DNA from: Prosthecobacter sp.
GTDB lineage: Bacteria > Verrucomicrobiota > Verrucomicrobiia > Verrucomicrobiales > Verrucomicrobiaceae
DNA length: 10,732 nt
NCBI GenBank assembly: GCA_020216965.1
Contig: JAIWOJ010000025.1
Span: 1-10,732 of the forward strand
Direction of reading: 5' to 3'
Shown: positions 1 through 8,800 of the stretch, piece after piece
Layout of the letters: each line of letters opens with the position of its first letter
How positions within the stretch are numbered: position 1 is the stretch's first letter
Made by a program: the position numbers and the translations under genes
The notes under the pieces: model-generated
Seen by the model: only the letters and a program-made list of their open reading frames with translations
The model's database searches: none
What the model was told of the DNA's origin: nothing

Positions 1-85
1 TGGTGCCCGGGACAGGACTCGAACCTGCACTGATTGCTCAACCAGATCCTAAGTCTGGCGCGTCTACCAATTCCGCCACCCGGGC
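1..85 (-). tRNA. tRNA-Leu (anticodon UAG)
   Basis: Read on the minus strand this is a complete class II tRNA. The 7-bp acceptor stem GCCCGGG (79-85) pairs with CCCGGGC (5-11), followed by discriminator A and an encoded CCA (1-3). The D-arm region is leucine-like (GCGGAATTGGTAGACGC). The anticodon stem CCAGA/TCTGG closes the loop CTTAGGA, giving anticodon UAG at 49-51, which reads CUA and, with modification, other CUN codons. A long variable arm (TGA-GCAA-TCA) and a T-arm with loop TTCGAGT follow. The long variable arm and the anticodon together make the leucine call firm. It lies 49 bp downstream of the protease gene on the same strand; I see no strong promoter of its own in that gap. Confidence 0.97.
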
Positions 86-108
86 AACGGGCTGCGCCTA
101 GATGATTC

Positions 109-125
109 CAGGTCTGCGCGACCTG
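109..125 (-). terminator. Small hairpin between protease gene and tRNA
   Basis: A perfect 6-bp inverted repeat, CAGGTC/GACCTG, encloses a 5-base loop in the 49-bp gap between the protease stop codon (135-137) and the tRNA. Its position just after a stop codon suits a terminator or an RNA-processing structure. No T-run follows on either strand, so it is not a classical intrinsic terminator. It could also be a chance GC-rich palindrome. Confidence 0.25.
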
Positions 126-134
126 CAAATGATT

Positions 135-1088
135 TCATTCAGAGTCTTCAGCCTGGGGGAGGAGGCGTAGAGCCAGCCAGCCGGTGAGCAGAACCATGGC
201 GAGAGGCACGAGGCCGACCTTGAGATTCGGGCCGATCCAAGGCAGCCAGCCTTTGATGTGGAGGGTGAGACCGCTGAACCACTTCAGCCCAAATACCCAA
301 CCGGCGTGAAGCCCGATGCCAGCCCATAGGCCACCTGTTTTTAGCCGTGCCTGCGTGAGGGCCCAGCCGACGGCGGCCAGGGTGGCAAACTCTGCCAGCA
401 GGAAATCCATATCGCCAAAACCGCGCGCGATTTGCGCCAGCACGCTAAAACCGCTGTGCCAAGTCACCTGAGAGTCAGCGATTTGCCAGCCATCGGGTGG
501 CTTGAGGAAATGCACGATGGCAAAGATGAAAACGGCCCAAACGATGGCGGGGCGGCGTGTCATGCTGCCCAGCAATAAGCCGAGCAGCCAGGCGCGAAAA
601 AAGAACTCCTCCACCACGCCTGCGCCCAGCGCGGCCGTGATCGGCTCTGCCAAGCGCCCCCAACCTGGCACGGGACGTAGCTGGTAGGCACCGGCTTTGA
701 GAAAGACAAAACCCATGAGGAGAAGCAGCCCCGCTGCGAGGCTGAACCCAATCAAAAACTGCCGTGGTGCAGCCCAGGATAGACGCCAAGATGGCAGGTA
801 ACGGCGATCCATGCGCAGGCCGCGCAGGCAGGGCCAAATGAAGAGGATGGCAGAGACGAGCACGGCACGATTGAAATAGCGCGTGAAGTGGGCGCGCCGG
901 ATCTCAGAGAGCAGCCAGCGGCCAGGGCCGGTATCTCCGGCAGAGGTGGCCTCTAGCCAATCCCTTGCGGCCTGGCCTAGGTGGTAAAATGGGGCAGCTA
1001 GCAGCGCCCCCCCGAGCATCACGGCCAGCAGGTAGAGGAGCAGCCGTGCGAGGGCAGGGGAGGGGGCAGCGGGCATGGGGGCTTGCAT
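135..1088 (-). CDS. CPBP (CAAX/Abi) family intramembrane glutamic metalloprotease
   Basis: A 317-residue polytopic membrane protein of the CPBP/Abi (PF02517, Rce1-like) family. Family members use membrane-embedded Glu and His residues to cleave substrates in the bilayer; bacterial substrates are mostly unknown. From the ATG at 1088, the hallmark motifs are visible in order: EEFFFR at residues 160-165 (motif 1, EExxxR), FAIVH at 189-193 (motif 2, FxxxH) and HAGWV from residue 261 (motif 3, His with a non-canonical last position). About eight hydrophobic segments lie near residues 13-38, 75-88, 111-131, 148-174, 180-195, 227-247, 253-271 and 290-310. The frame continues up to a GTG at 1118 (327 residues), but the extra ten residues are polar and that start would leave only 3 bp to the divergent gene, so I prefer ATG 1088. 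Neither start has a good ribosome-binding site. The specific role cannot be told. Confidence 0.9.
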   Translation of the reverse strand: MQAPMPAAPSPALARLLLYLLAVMLGGALLAAPFYHLGQAARDWLEATSAGDTGPGRWLLSEIRRAHFTRYFNRAVLVSAILFIWPCLRGLRMDRRYLPSWRLSWAAPRQFLIGFSLAAGLLLLMGFVFLKAGAYQLRPVPGWGRLAEPITAALGAGVVEEFFFRAWLLGLLLGSMTRRPAIVWAVFIFAIVHFLKPPDGWQIADSQVTWHSGFSVLAQIARGFGDMDFLLAEFATLAAVGWALTQARLKTGGLWAGIGLHAGWVFGLKWFSGLTLHIKGWLPWIGPNLKVGLVPLAMVLLTGWLALRLLPQAEDSE

Positions 1089-1121
1089 GGTGCGGAACCT
1101 AGCGCATCCTCCGCGCACTCA

Positions 1122-1403
1122 ATGACCAAAAACCAAGTCCACGAATGGCACGAGAACCGTGAAGAAGATGGCCGGAAGCGCTACTACCGCGCCTACTGGA
1201 ACAGCCGTGCCTGGGTCTTCCGCAAAACGGAACCGGAGGATGAGGACTGGGTGCCTATCGAGAAACCGAATCAAGAGCTGTGGCTGGCGCTGCGGGATGT
1301 GATCTTTCGCAAATATCAACGCCGCCGTGTGCCATATCGGCTGCTACAGTCGGTGGATGCCGTGTTAGAGGAGATGGGGGTCAAAGTGGAACCTGCGGAG
1401 TAA
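1122..1403 (+). CDS. Small charged, Trp-rich protein of unknown function
   Basis: A 93-residue soluble protein that I do not recognise. It is rich in charged and aromatic residues: five tryptophans (9, 26, 31, 43, 54), a basic stretch near 18-24 (RKRYYRA) and a C-terminal half likely to be helical, with an arginine cluster (FRKYQRRRVPYR, about 62-73). There is no signal peptide, membrane segment, metal-binding motif or repeat. ATG 1122 is preferred over the upstream in-frame TTG at 1083, which would overlap the divergent protease gene. No Shine-Dalgarno sequence is seen upstream. It begins 33 bp from the protease start on the other strand and ends 26 bp before the efflux gene, so it may be the first gene of a two-gene transcript. 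Sustained reading frame and tight packing support a real gene; no function is assigned. Confidence 0.7.
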   Translation: MTKNQVHEWHENREEDGRKRYYRAYWNSRAWVFRKTEPEDEDWVPIEKPNQELWLALRDVIFRKYQRRRVPYRLLQSVDAVLEEMGVKVEPAE

Positions 1404-1411
1404 GCGCGCCG

Positions 1412-1429
1412 CTTTCCTGGTAAGGAAGG
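1412..1429 (+). promoter_or_regulatory. Hairpin covering the ribosome-binding site of the efflux gene
   Basis: CTTTCCT (1412-1418) can pair with AGGAAGG (1423-1429), one pair being G-T, around a 4-base loop GGTA. The right arm is the only Shine-Dalgarno-like sequence before the efflux gene and directly abuts its ATG at 1430. In the mRNA this would hide the ribosome-binding site unless translation from the preceding gene or another factor opens it. Its small size means chance is possible. If translation really begins at an internal ATG (1457 or 1466), the hairpin lies in the leader instead. Confidence 0.35.
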
Positions 1430-2878
1430 ATGCCACCAGTCCTTTCATCTCTTTCCATGCTCTCCATGACCTCGACGCCCCTGCTGCGCCTGATTTTTCT
1501 GCCTGCCGCTGCCATCTTGCTCAGTGGCTGTGACCTCGCCCCCCGGCCTGGGGAAAGGGCAGCCCCCCCCCTGCCGCAGGACTTTCAGACCCATGGCCCG
1601 TGGCGCACTGCCCGCCCGGCGGATGCCGCTGAGCGTGGGGACTGGTGGCATCTATTTCGGGATAGCCGCCTCAGTGCCCTGATGCAGGAGGCAGAGCAGC
1701 ACAGCCCGACGCTGGAGATCACCCGCCAGCGCGTGCTGGAGGCCAGGGCACTCGCGCGCGCAGACCGGGCTGGTTTTTTCCCAAATGCTACCCTGCGCCA
1801 CAGTGCCCAGCGGGACCGTGCGACGGGCTCAATGCAGTTCCAGTTCGCAGGCGGGCGCACCCGCAACACGCTGCTGAATGTGCTCGATCTACAATATGAA
1901 ATCGACTTTTGGGGCCGTGTCCGCAATCAGGCGCGCGCGGGGGCCGCTCGTGGTGATGCCGCCGAGGCGGATCTACAAAATGCGCGCCTCGGGCTGCTGA
2001 GTGAGCTGGCGATGAATTATTACGCTCTGCGCCTCCAGGATGCTCAATTGGCCCTGCTGCGCCGCACCGTCAGTGTGCGCCAGCGCACGGTGGAGCTGGC
2101 GCGGAAAAGATTCGCCCAGGGGGATGTGGCCCAGGTGGACGTCGCCCAGGCAGAGACAGACCTCGCGGAGACGCAGGCAGAGGCCATCGGCCTAGAGCGG
2201 GATCGTGCCGAGCTAGAGCACGCCATCGCGCTGCTGCTAGGCAAGGTGCCTGGCGAGCTTACGCTACCCGCCCTGCCGCTCACGGGGCAGCCCCCCGCCT
2301 TGCCGCGCGCCCTGCCCAGCACCCTGCTGGAGCGGCGGCCAGACATCGCTGCTGCTGAGCGGGAAATGGCAGCGCTGAATGCGGAGATCGGCGTGGCGCG
2401 TGCGGCTTATTTTCCCTCCATCACCCTCGGCGTGCGCGGTGGCACGCAGACCAGTTTTTATGAGCTGATGGATAACCGCAGTAGCCATGTGTGGGGCCTG
2501 GGCCCTGCCGCCGTGGAATGGCCCCTGCTGCGCGGTGGGCGGGTGCGCGCCGGGTATGTGGCCGCCAAGGCGCGCTACGAGCAGGGCACCGCGCGCTATC
2601 GGCAGACGGTGCTCAACGCCATGCGTGAGGTGGAGGATGCCCTCAGCGGTCTGGAAGTGCTGCGCCGTCAATCCGCCGCCCAGGATGCTACCGTCGCTGC
2701 TGCCGCACGCGCGCTGGAGCTTTCCCAAAAGCGCTACGAGTCTGGTCTCGTGGCCTACTTTGAGGTGCTAGACGCTCAGCGCACCCTCCTGCGTGCCGAA
2801 CGTGAGGCCACACGCCTCCAGGGGCAGCTTTACCTAGCCACCGTGATGCTGGTAAAGGCGCTGGGGGGTGGCTGGTAA
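1430..2878 (+). CDS. TolC/OprM-like outer-membrane efflux lipoprotein (NodT family)
   Basis: A 482-residue outer-membrane channel subunit of a tripartite efflux pump. Trimers of this family form a beta-barrel plus alpha-helical tunnel that meets a periplasmic adaptor and an inner-membrane pump. A signal peptide ends in the lipobox LLSGC with Cys34 as the lipidated residue. The two OEP repeats (PF02321) span about 80-270 and 295-480. Family hallmarks are clear: GDWWHLFRD (70-78), YEIDFWGR (156-163), LLERRPDI (299-306), AAYFPSI (325-331), WPLLRGGR (364-371), YESGLVAYFEVLDAQ (436-450) and the terminal LVKALGGGW (474-482). Length is normal. ATG 1430 touches its AAGGAAGG site with no spacer; ATG 1466 (residue 13) would leave a more typical 21-residue lipoprotein leader and is a real alternative. 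No adaptor or RND pump gene is adjacent, so its partner and substrate are unknown. Confidence 0.93.
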   Translation: MPPVLSSLSMLSMTSTPLLRLIFLPAAAILLSGCDLAPRPGERAAPPLPQDFQTHGPWRTARPADAAERGDWWHLFRDSRLSALMQEAEQHSPTLEITRQRVLEARALARADRAGFFPNATLRHSAQRDRATGSMQFQFAGGRTRNTLLNVLDLQYEIDFWGRVRNQARAGAARGDAAEADLQNARLGLLSELAMNYYALRLQDAQLALLRRTVSVRQRTVELARKRFAQGDVAQVDVAQAETDLAETQAEAIGLERDRAELEHAIALLLGKVPGELTLPALPLTGQPPALPRALPSTLLERRPDIAAAEREMAALNAEIGVARAAYFPSITLGVRGGTQTSFYELMDNRSSHVWGLGPAAVEWPLLRGGRVRAGYVAAKARYEQGTARYRQTVLNAMREVEDALSGLEVLRRQSAAQDATVAAAARALELSQKRYESGLVAYFEVLDAQRTLLRAEREATRLQGQLYLATVMLVKALGGGW

Positions 2879-2889
2879 CCAACCCTCCC
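2865..2889. terminator. Imperfect hairpin at the convergent gene ends
   Basis: Around the TAA stop of the efflux gene, GGGGTGGCTGG can fold onto CCAACCCTCCC. There are two mismatches and one G-T pair, and the three-base loop is the stop codon itself. It sits where two converging genes end 16 bp apart, so it could slow polymerase from both sides. There is no T-run, and part of the stem is coding, so this is a weak call. Confidence 0.2.
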
Positions 2890-2894
2890 AGACC

Positions 2895-5800
2895 TCATTC
2901 CAGCAGCACTTGCCCCGAAAGAACCGGCAGCACGGCAGGCTGCGGATACACGGGCCTAGGCAGTTGCTGCAGGAGGAAAAAGCCCCTCCCGCGCTGCTCA
3001 CTGCCTTGGCCTGAAATGACACCCTGGAAAGTGACAGTGCGCCGGATCGGTGCCACATGCGGGGTCACAGGATGCACATCCAATAGCGTAAAGCCGCCGG
3101 TGAAAATCCCCGTCGCTGTGGTGATCGTCAGAGAGGCTGGGAAGGTGCTGGTGGCCGGGATGATGACCTGCGCCCCAGGCACCAGAGACACCGTCCTGTC
3201 CACCCGTGAGGGCGGCCCACCGATGCCCCCGCCCAGGAAGGACAGCGACGCATTGTCAGGCTGTGGCGGCAGGCTTTTGCCAAGCAGCAAGGTGCCCGAT
3301 GCAGGGGGGAGGTAGCTGCCGCCTTCCAGCACCATGGAAATGGCGCTGAAGCCCGCCCGGTAAGTGCTGACATTCACCGCCGCATTGGCTGGGCGCGACC
3401 ACGTTGGCGTGCCCGTGAGCACGTTGTCATCAAACCCAGGTTCCGTGCCAGGGATGATAGTTAGGATGCCCAGGAGGCTACCCCTGGAAGGTAGGTCATC
3501 AAACAGCGCTAGGTCTCCATCTGGCCCGAGGAAGCTGCTGGAGGTAAAGCCGTCGCCGTCTGCGGTTTTGCCCGTGATGTGAATGCCATCCAGCCTCTGT
3601 GGCACCTGAAAGCTGCCAAAACCAGTGCCCTGTGGGATGGCTTCAAGACCGACCAGAGGGGAGGGCAGGCCCAGCGTGAAAGTGTAACGCCCATCATACT
3701 GATGGGAGAGATAGCCTGGGATCCAGCCCTTTTTCCAGGCGGTAAAGGCACTGCTGCCGATGCTGCCTACACTGATACGCCCAGTGCTTGTATTGATGAC
3801 AAAGCTCACCTGCAGCGGCGGCTGGGGTGCTCGGTTTAAGACCAAGCTGCCAGTGACATCTGCACTGCCGAGTGTCGTGCTGATGCTGCCCGGTGTCAGG
3901 GAAAGGACGCGCCTGCCCAGGGCCACCCTGCCCGTGCACAGACCGCCTGGGGTGATCTTGAGATCAATCCTACCGCCCAGGCCATCACTCTCAGCACCCC
4001 GTTCCAGGATGCCCACATAATCTCCCGCCACACCCTCAGGCAGCGGGTGTACGATCAGGGTCGCCGTGGCCCTAGCCGTGCCAGCCGTGTTTTGAGCCGT
4101 GAGTTGCAGGGTGTAAGGCGGGGTCTGCCTAGCCTGGGTCGGCACGCCATAAATTTCACCCGTGGCAGCATCCAGCTTTAGACCTGGTGGCAGGCCGGTG
4201 GCAGTGAAGGTCGTCGCCCTGCCATGTTCTGGATGCAACGGGATCGGCTCACGATAGCTGCCACCCACGATCCCTGCCCTCATTACCAGCGGATTCGGGC
4301 TGATGACGGGTGCCGAGGCAAAGACGGTCAGCACATTTGCCCCAGAGGGCAGGCTACCTCCCGGCCCACTGACCACGCAGGTGTAGGTGCCTGCATCTTC
4401 TGCACGCACGGGCTGGATCACTAAGCGCTCAGCAGGGCCAATCTGAAAGCGTGCATCCGCAGGCAGCGCGCCGCCATCCTTCAGCCACTGGTAGCTGAGG
4501 GCAGTGCCCGCCGTCGTGGCCGCACTCGCGGTGAAGGTGGCCCGTGTTCCTTCAGCGACGTTTTGCCGACGTGTCGCACGGTCCACCACGGTCAGCGCTG
4601 CGGCGGTGCTATCCACGCTGCCTGCACGGTTGCTGGCGCGCAGGCGGTAGAGCTTGGCCGCGTCTGTCAGCCGCACACTCGGTAGCGTGTAGGAGGCTGC
4701 TCGGGCTCCAGGGATGCTGGCATAGCTAGCCCCCGCAACGCGCTGCCACTGGAGGCTCAAGGGCAGCGGACTACTCACCAGGGCGCTAAAGGTCACCGGC
4801 TGACCCAGCGCCACGATCTGACTGACAGGATGCCCGATCATGGCCGGGGCCAGCACATTCACCCCGCTACCCGTCAGATTGATCTCAAACGGGTTCTCAT
4901 CAAAATCATCGCTGCCGATTGAAAGAGTGGCTTGGTAACTCCGCACCTCCGGCGCGTGAAACACCACCACCATCGTGCCACTGCCACGGGGCGGGATGGT
5001 GACCGGCGGTGCCATGCTGATGGTGAAGTGATCTGCATCCGCACCCTGGATGCTGACGCTGATATCCCCGAGCGTCGTCGTGCCTAGATTTTTTAGGGTA
5101 AAGCTGCGACTGACCTGTGTGCTAGCCAGCACGGGGCCAAAGTCCACCACGCTACTCCCAGCCAGCAGTGCTGTCCCGGCGGGCTGTTCCACGGCGATTT
5201 CACCGCCCATGGCAGTGCCAGTGAGCCGCACGTCATAGGGGTTTTCATTGCTGTCACTATTCACAAGGTGCAGGGCCGCAGTCCGCATGCTGCTGCTCGT
5301 GGGCGTAAAGCGCACCGTCAGCGTGGTCGATGCCCCAGGCAAAAGCTGCTCAGTCGCCAGCGCAGAAACCTCAAACTCTGCGGCATGAGCGCCATCAATG
5401 ACCGGCGGCCCGATCAGGCTCAAGATACCCGTGCCGCCATTGCGCACCGTGAGGGTGCGCTCCACGGTCGTGCCTACGACTTGGCTACTGCCAAAGTTCA
5501 GCGTGCCAGTGCCATCTGCTATCGGCGCATTTCCTGGCCCTAGGACTTCGATCTCTGGCTGGGGCGGCGGCCCCATATCAAACCTAGCATCCGCAAACCC
5601 CAGCGTCTCTTGCGTGCCGCCGAACTGGCTGGTGAATTCATGATGGAAATACCAGCGTCCGCGGTGTGGGGAGACCGTCCAGCTCGCCATATCACTGAGG
5701 TTGGTAAAGTTCGCGATCACCTGCACCTGCCCATCTGGCACACGGCAGCGCACAATGGCGGGCCCGCTCTCTGCGCGGTAGGCTAGGTAGAGGCGGTCTC

Positions 5801-8800
5801 CGAAAAACTCGGCCACCCCCCACACGGCCCAGCTTTCACTGCCCCTCCATGCAGGCGTGAACATGGTGCCCAGGTTACGCACCTCTCCTGTGGGTAGCAG
5901 GATGTCATAGACCTGAGAGCCGGTGAAGATGACCACGCGCCCATTGCCGCTGAAGATCCCGCTTTGATAGAAAGTCACAATCGGGCTAGACAGCGTGATG
6001 ATAGAGTCCGTCAAAGCCCCAGTGACTGGATCGATTTGGATGAGCTGGCTGACCACGCGCCCACCGCCGCCAAACTCCGCGCCATTGTGCCCCAGCACAT
6101 AGGCCGTGCCAGTACCGATATCACAGCATAGACCATCCCAGCCACGCCCGATCGCCACGCCGCTACCCAGATCCAGATTATGGCGTGATGTGCCGGTATC
6201 CCCGGTGACAAAAACGCTGTCCAAGGTGGTCGCGATGCCACCACGGTCATCCCCCGTCAGGGCATGGTGATCTACCACAGAGGCATTCGTCGTGCCCAGG
6301 CTCAGGATTTTGAAATAACGGCTAGCAGGTGCATGGTAGCCATGGCCATACAGCGTGCTGTCAAAGGGGTTTTCGTCTGCATCGTTGCTCGTGATGCGCA
6401 GGGCTGCCGTGCGTGTGCCTGTCGCCATTGGGGTAAAGCGTAGGCTCAGGCTCGTGCTTTCCCCAGGCTGCACCGTCTCCGCCGGGGCTGTAAGCAGCAG
6501 AAAATCCGCAGCATTTACCCCGTGGAGACTGGCTGAGATGCCTGTCAGCGGCTGGTTTCCCACATTGCGGATCGTGAATGCGCGTGTGATGCCTGCGCCT
6601 AGCGCAGACTGCCCGACAGGCAAGCTGTCTCCATCCGTCACATTGCCGCCGCCAGGCTGCAGCACCACGATCTCCGGCCCATCGACGGCGACCGTCAACT
6701 CGGCGATCAGGTCTGCCAACACGGTGACCCATCCCGTCTGCACCCCCTCAAACCAATCATAAGCCATGAAACCCACACGCCCGTGCATGAAAACGGCCGT
6801 ATTCGCACCACTTTGGTAGAGAGCGACAGCCTCGGCGGGCAGAGAGGCGGTGGCGATGCTGTAAGTCGCGTTTGCGACCTGCAACTGCTCGGGTGAGTTT
6901 GGAAAGCCAGGCACCCCAGGCACCCTACTGAGGAAGGGGGCATTGATCGTGGCTCCAGAAGTCAGTGCCCAACCTCGTAGAAGATTGAGGAAGGAGGAGT
7001 CGTTGATGCCAGAGTCCCCCATGATAATCAGCCCACGGCCCGCGCTGAGGTGGGTGTTGATGGCAGCGATGGCCGCAGGATCTAGCACGAGCGCAGCCCT
7101 TTCCAGCTCTGGGATCACCACGATTTGGGAGCTGAAAGCCAGGTTCCAATCGGCGGCAGTGATGCCGGTAAAAAGGGTCACCGCGTAGCCAGCACTCGCC
7201 AGCGCAGACCGGGTACTTTCCATTTCACCCGATAGGGCGGTATCCACATGGTAGCTGCTGGCAAAAAGCGCCGCCGTGCCTGCGGGTGCCACCCCGCGCC
7301 CGGTGAGGGGGACGTTGAAGGGATTCTCGTCTGCGTCACTGCTGGTGATCCGCAGCGTGGCGGTGCGGTTGCCTACCACAGTGGGGCTAAATCTTGCCGT
7401 GAACGTGGTAGATGCCCCAGGTGCCAGCGTGCTCAGAGGCACGGTGACTAGACTCCAATCGGCCGCGTGGCTGCCGGTGAAGCCAACAGCGATGCTCGTC
7501 AGCGATGCTGTGCCTAGATTGCGGATGTAGAAGGTCTTGGTCACAGAATTGGACTGCAGCACGGGTCCAAAGTCCACCGAAGACACTGCGTGCGTGAGGT
7601 TCACGCCCAGCGGATGCTCCACGGCGATCTCCGCTAGGCTGACCCGGACGGTCAGCGTCAGCGTTGCCGAGGTCGTGCCGATCACATTCGTCGCAGAGAT
7701 CGTGATGGGATAGGTGCCTGCGGTGGCCACCACTCCTGAAATCACCCCCGTCGTGGTATTGACCGTCAAGCCCGTGGGCAGGCCCGTGGCCTGGTAGCTC
7801 GTGGGGGAACGGCTCGCGCGGATCTGGTAGTTGAAAGTCATGCCCACATCCACACTGGCCGTGAGCGGGCTGGTGATGTCGGGCGGCAGCGTCGGCGGTC
7901 CCATCTCAAAGGTAGCATCTGCGTAGCCCAGCGTCTCTGCGGTGCCGCCAAACTGGCTGCCGTATTCATGGTGGAAATACCAGCGTCCTGTCTGCGTGGA
8001 CACCGTCCAGTTAGCCAAATCACTGAGGTTGCTAAAGCTAGAGATGATTTGCGTCTGCCCGTCAGGCACCCGCGCGCGCACGATGGAGTTCCCGCTCAGG
8101 CTTCGGTAGGCCAGGTAAAGATTGCCGTCGAAAAATTCTGCCACGCCCCAGACGGCCCAGTTTTCAGAGGAATACCAAGACGGGGAACTCATCGGTCCCA
8201 GGTCCACAACCACGCCAGAGGGGATCAAAATGTCATACACGCGCGTGCCCGTGTGGATGACCACCCGCCCATTGCCGCTAAACACGCCACTATTGTAGCC
8301 CGTGGTAAAGGTCGTGCTCAGGGGGATGATCGTATCTGTCAGCGCACCTGTTTGCGGGTTTAGCTGGATGAGCTGGCTCACGGTGCGCCCTCCGCCGCTG
8401 ACCTCCACCCCATTGTGGGCCAGCACATACGCCATACCTGAACCAATCTCAGAGCACAGACCGTCTGAAACACGCCCGATGGAGGCTCCGCCAGTTAGGT
8501 CCAGCGCGTGACGTGACGTGGCAGTATCCCCAGTGACAAAAACACGGTCGGTTGTCACCGCGATACCGCCCCGGTCATCCCCTGTCAGGCTATTATGGTC
8601 CACCACGGCTGCATTGCTGTTGCTCAGGCTCAGGATCTTAAAATCAAGACCTGCTGGCATGGAAAAACCATGTCCAGTCAGGTTGATGTCAAAGGGGTTC
8701 TCATCTTCGTCATTGCTAGCCAGCCGCAGCACCGCAGTGCGCTGCCCCAACTCAGCCGGGGCAAAGCGCACCGTAAAGCTGGTACTCCCTCCAGGGGCCA

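Noticed and set aside
1..85. tRNA gene as an integration site for a mobile element
   Set aside because: No integrase, no direct repeat of the tRNA 3' end elsewhere in the window that I could see, and neighbouring genes look like ordinary chromosomal genes.
86..134. Possible tRNA promoter (TTGCAG, 17 bases, TCATCT on the minus strand)
   Set aside because: Only three of six and two of six bases match the -35 and -10 consensus, and it overlaps the palindrome; too weak to list.
475..837. Minus-strand frame of 120 codons within the protease gene
   Set aside because: It is out of frame with the protease, which has all three CPBP motifs; its low-complexity Arg/Ala/Gly content is typical of a GC-rich shadow frame.
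2264..2728. Minus-strand frame of 154 codons opposite the efflux gene
   Set aside because: The plus frame encodes a full NodT protein with every hallmark motif; the antisense frame has no recognisable domain or start signal.
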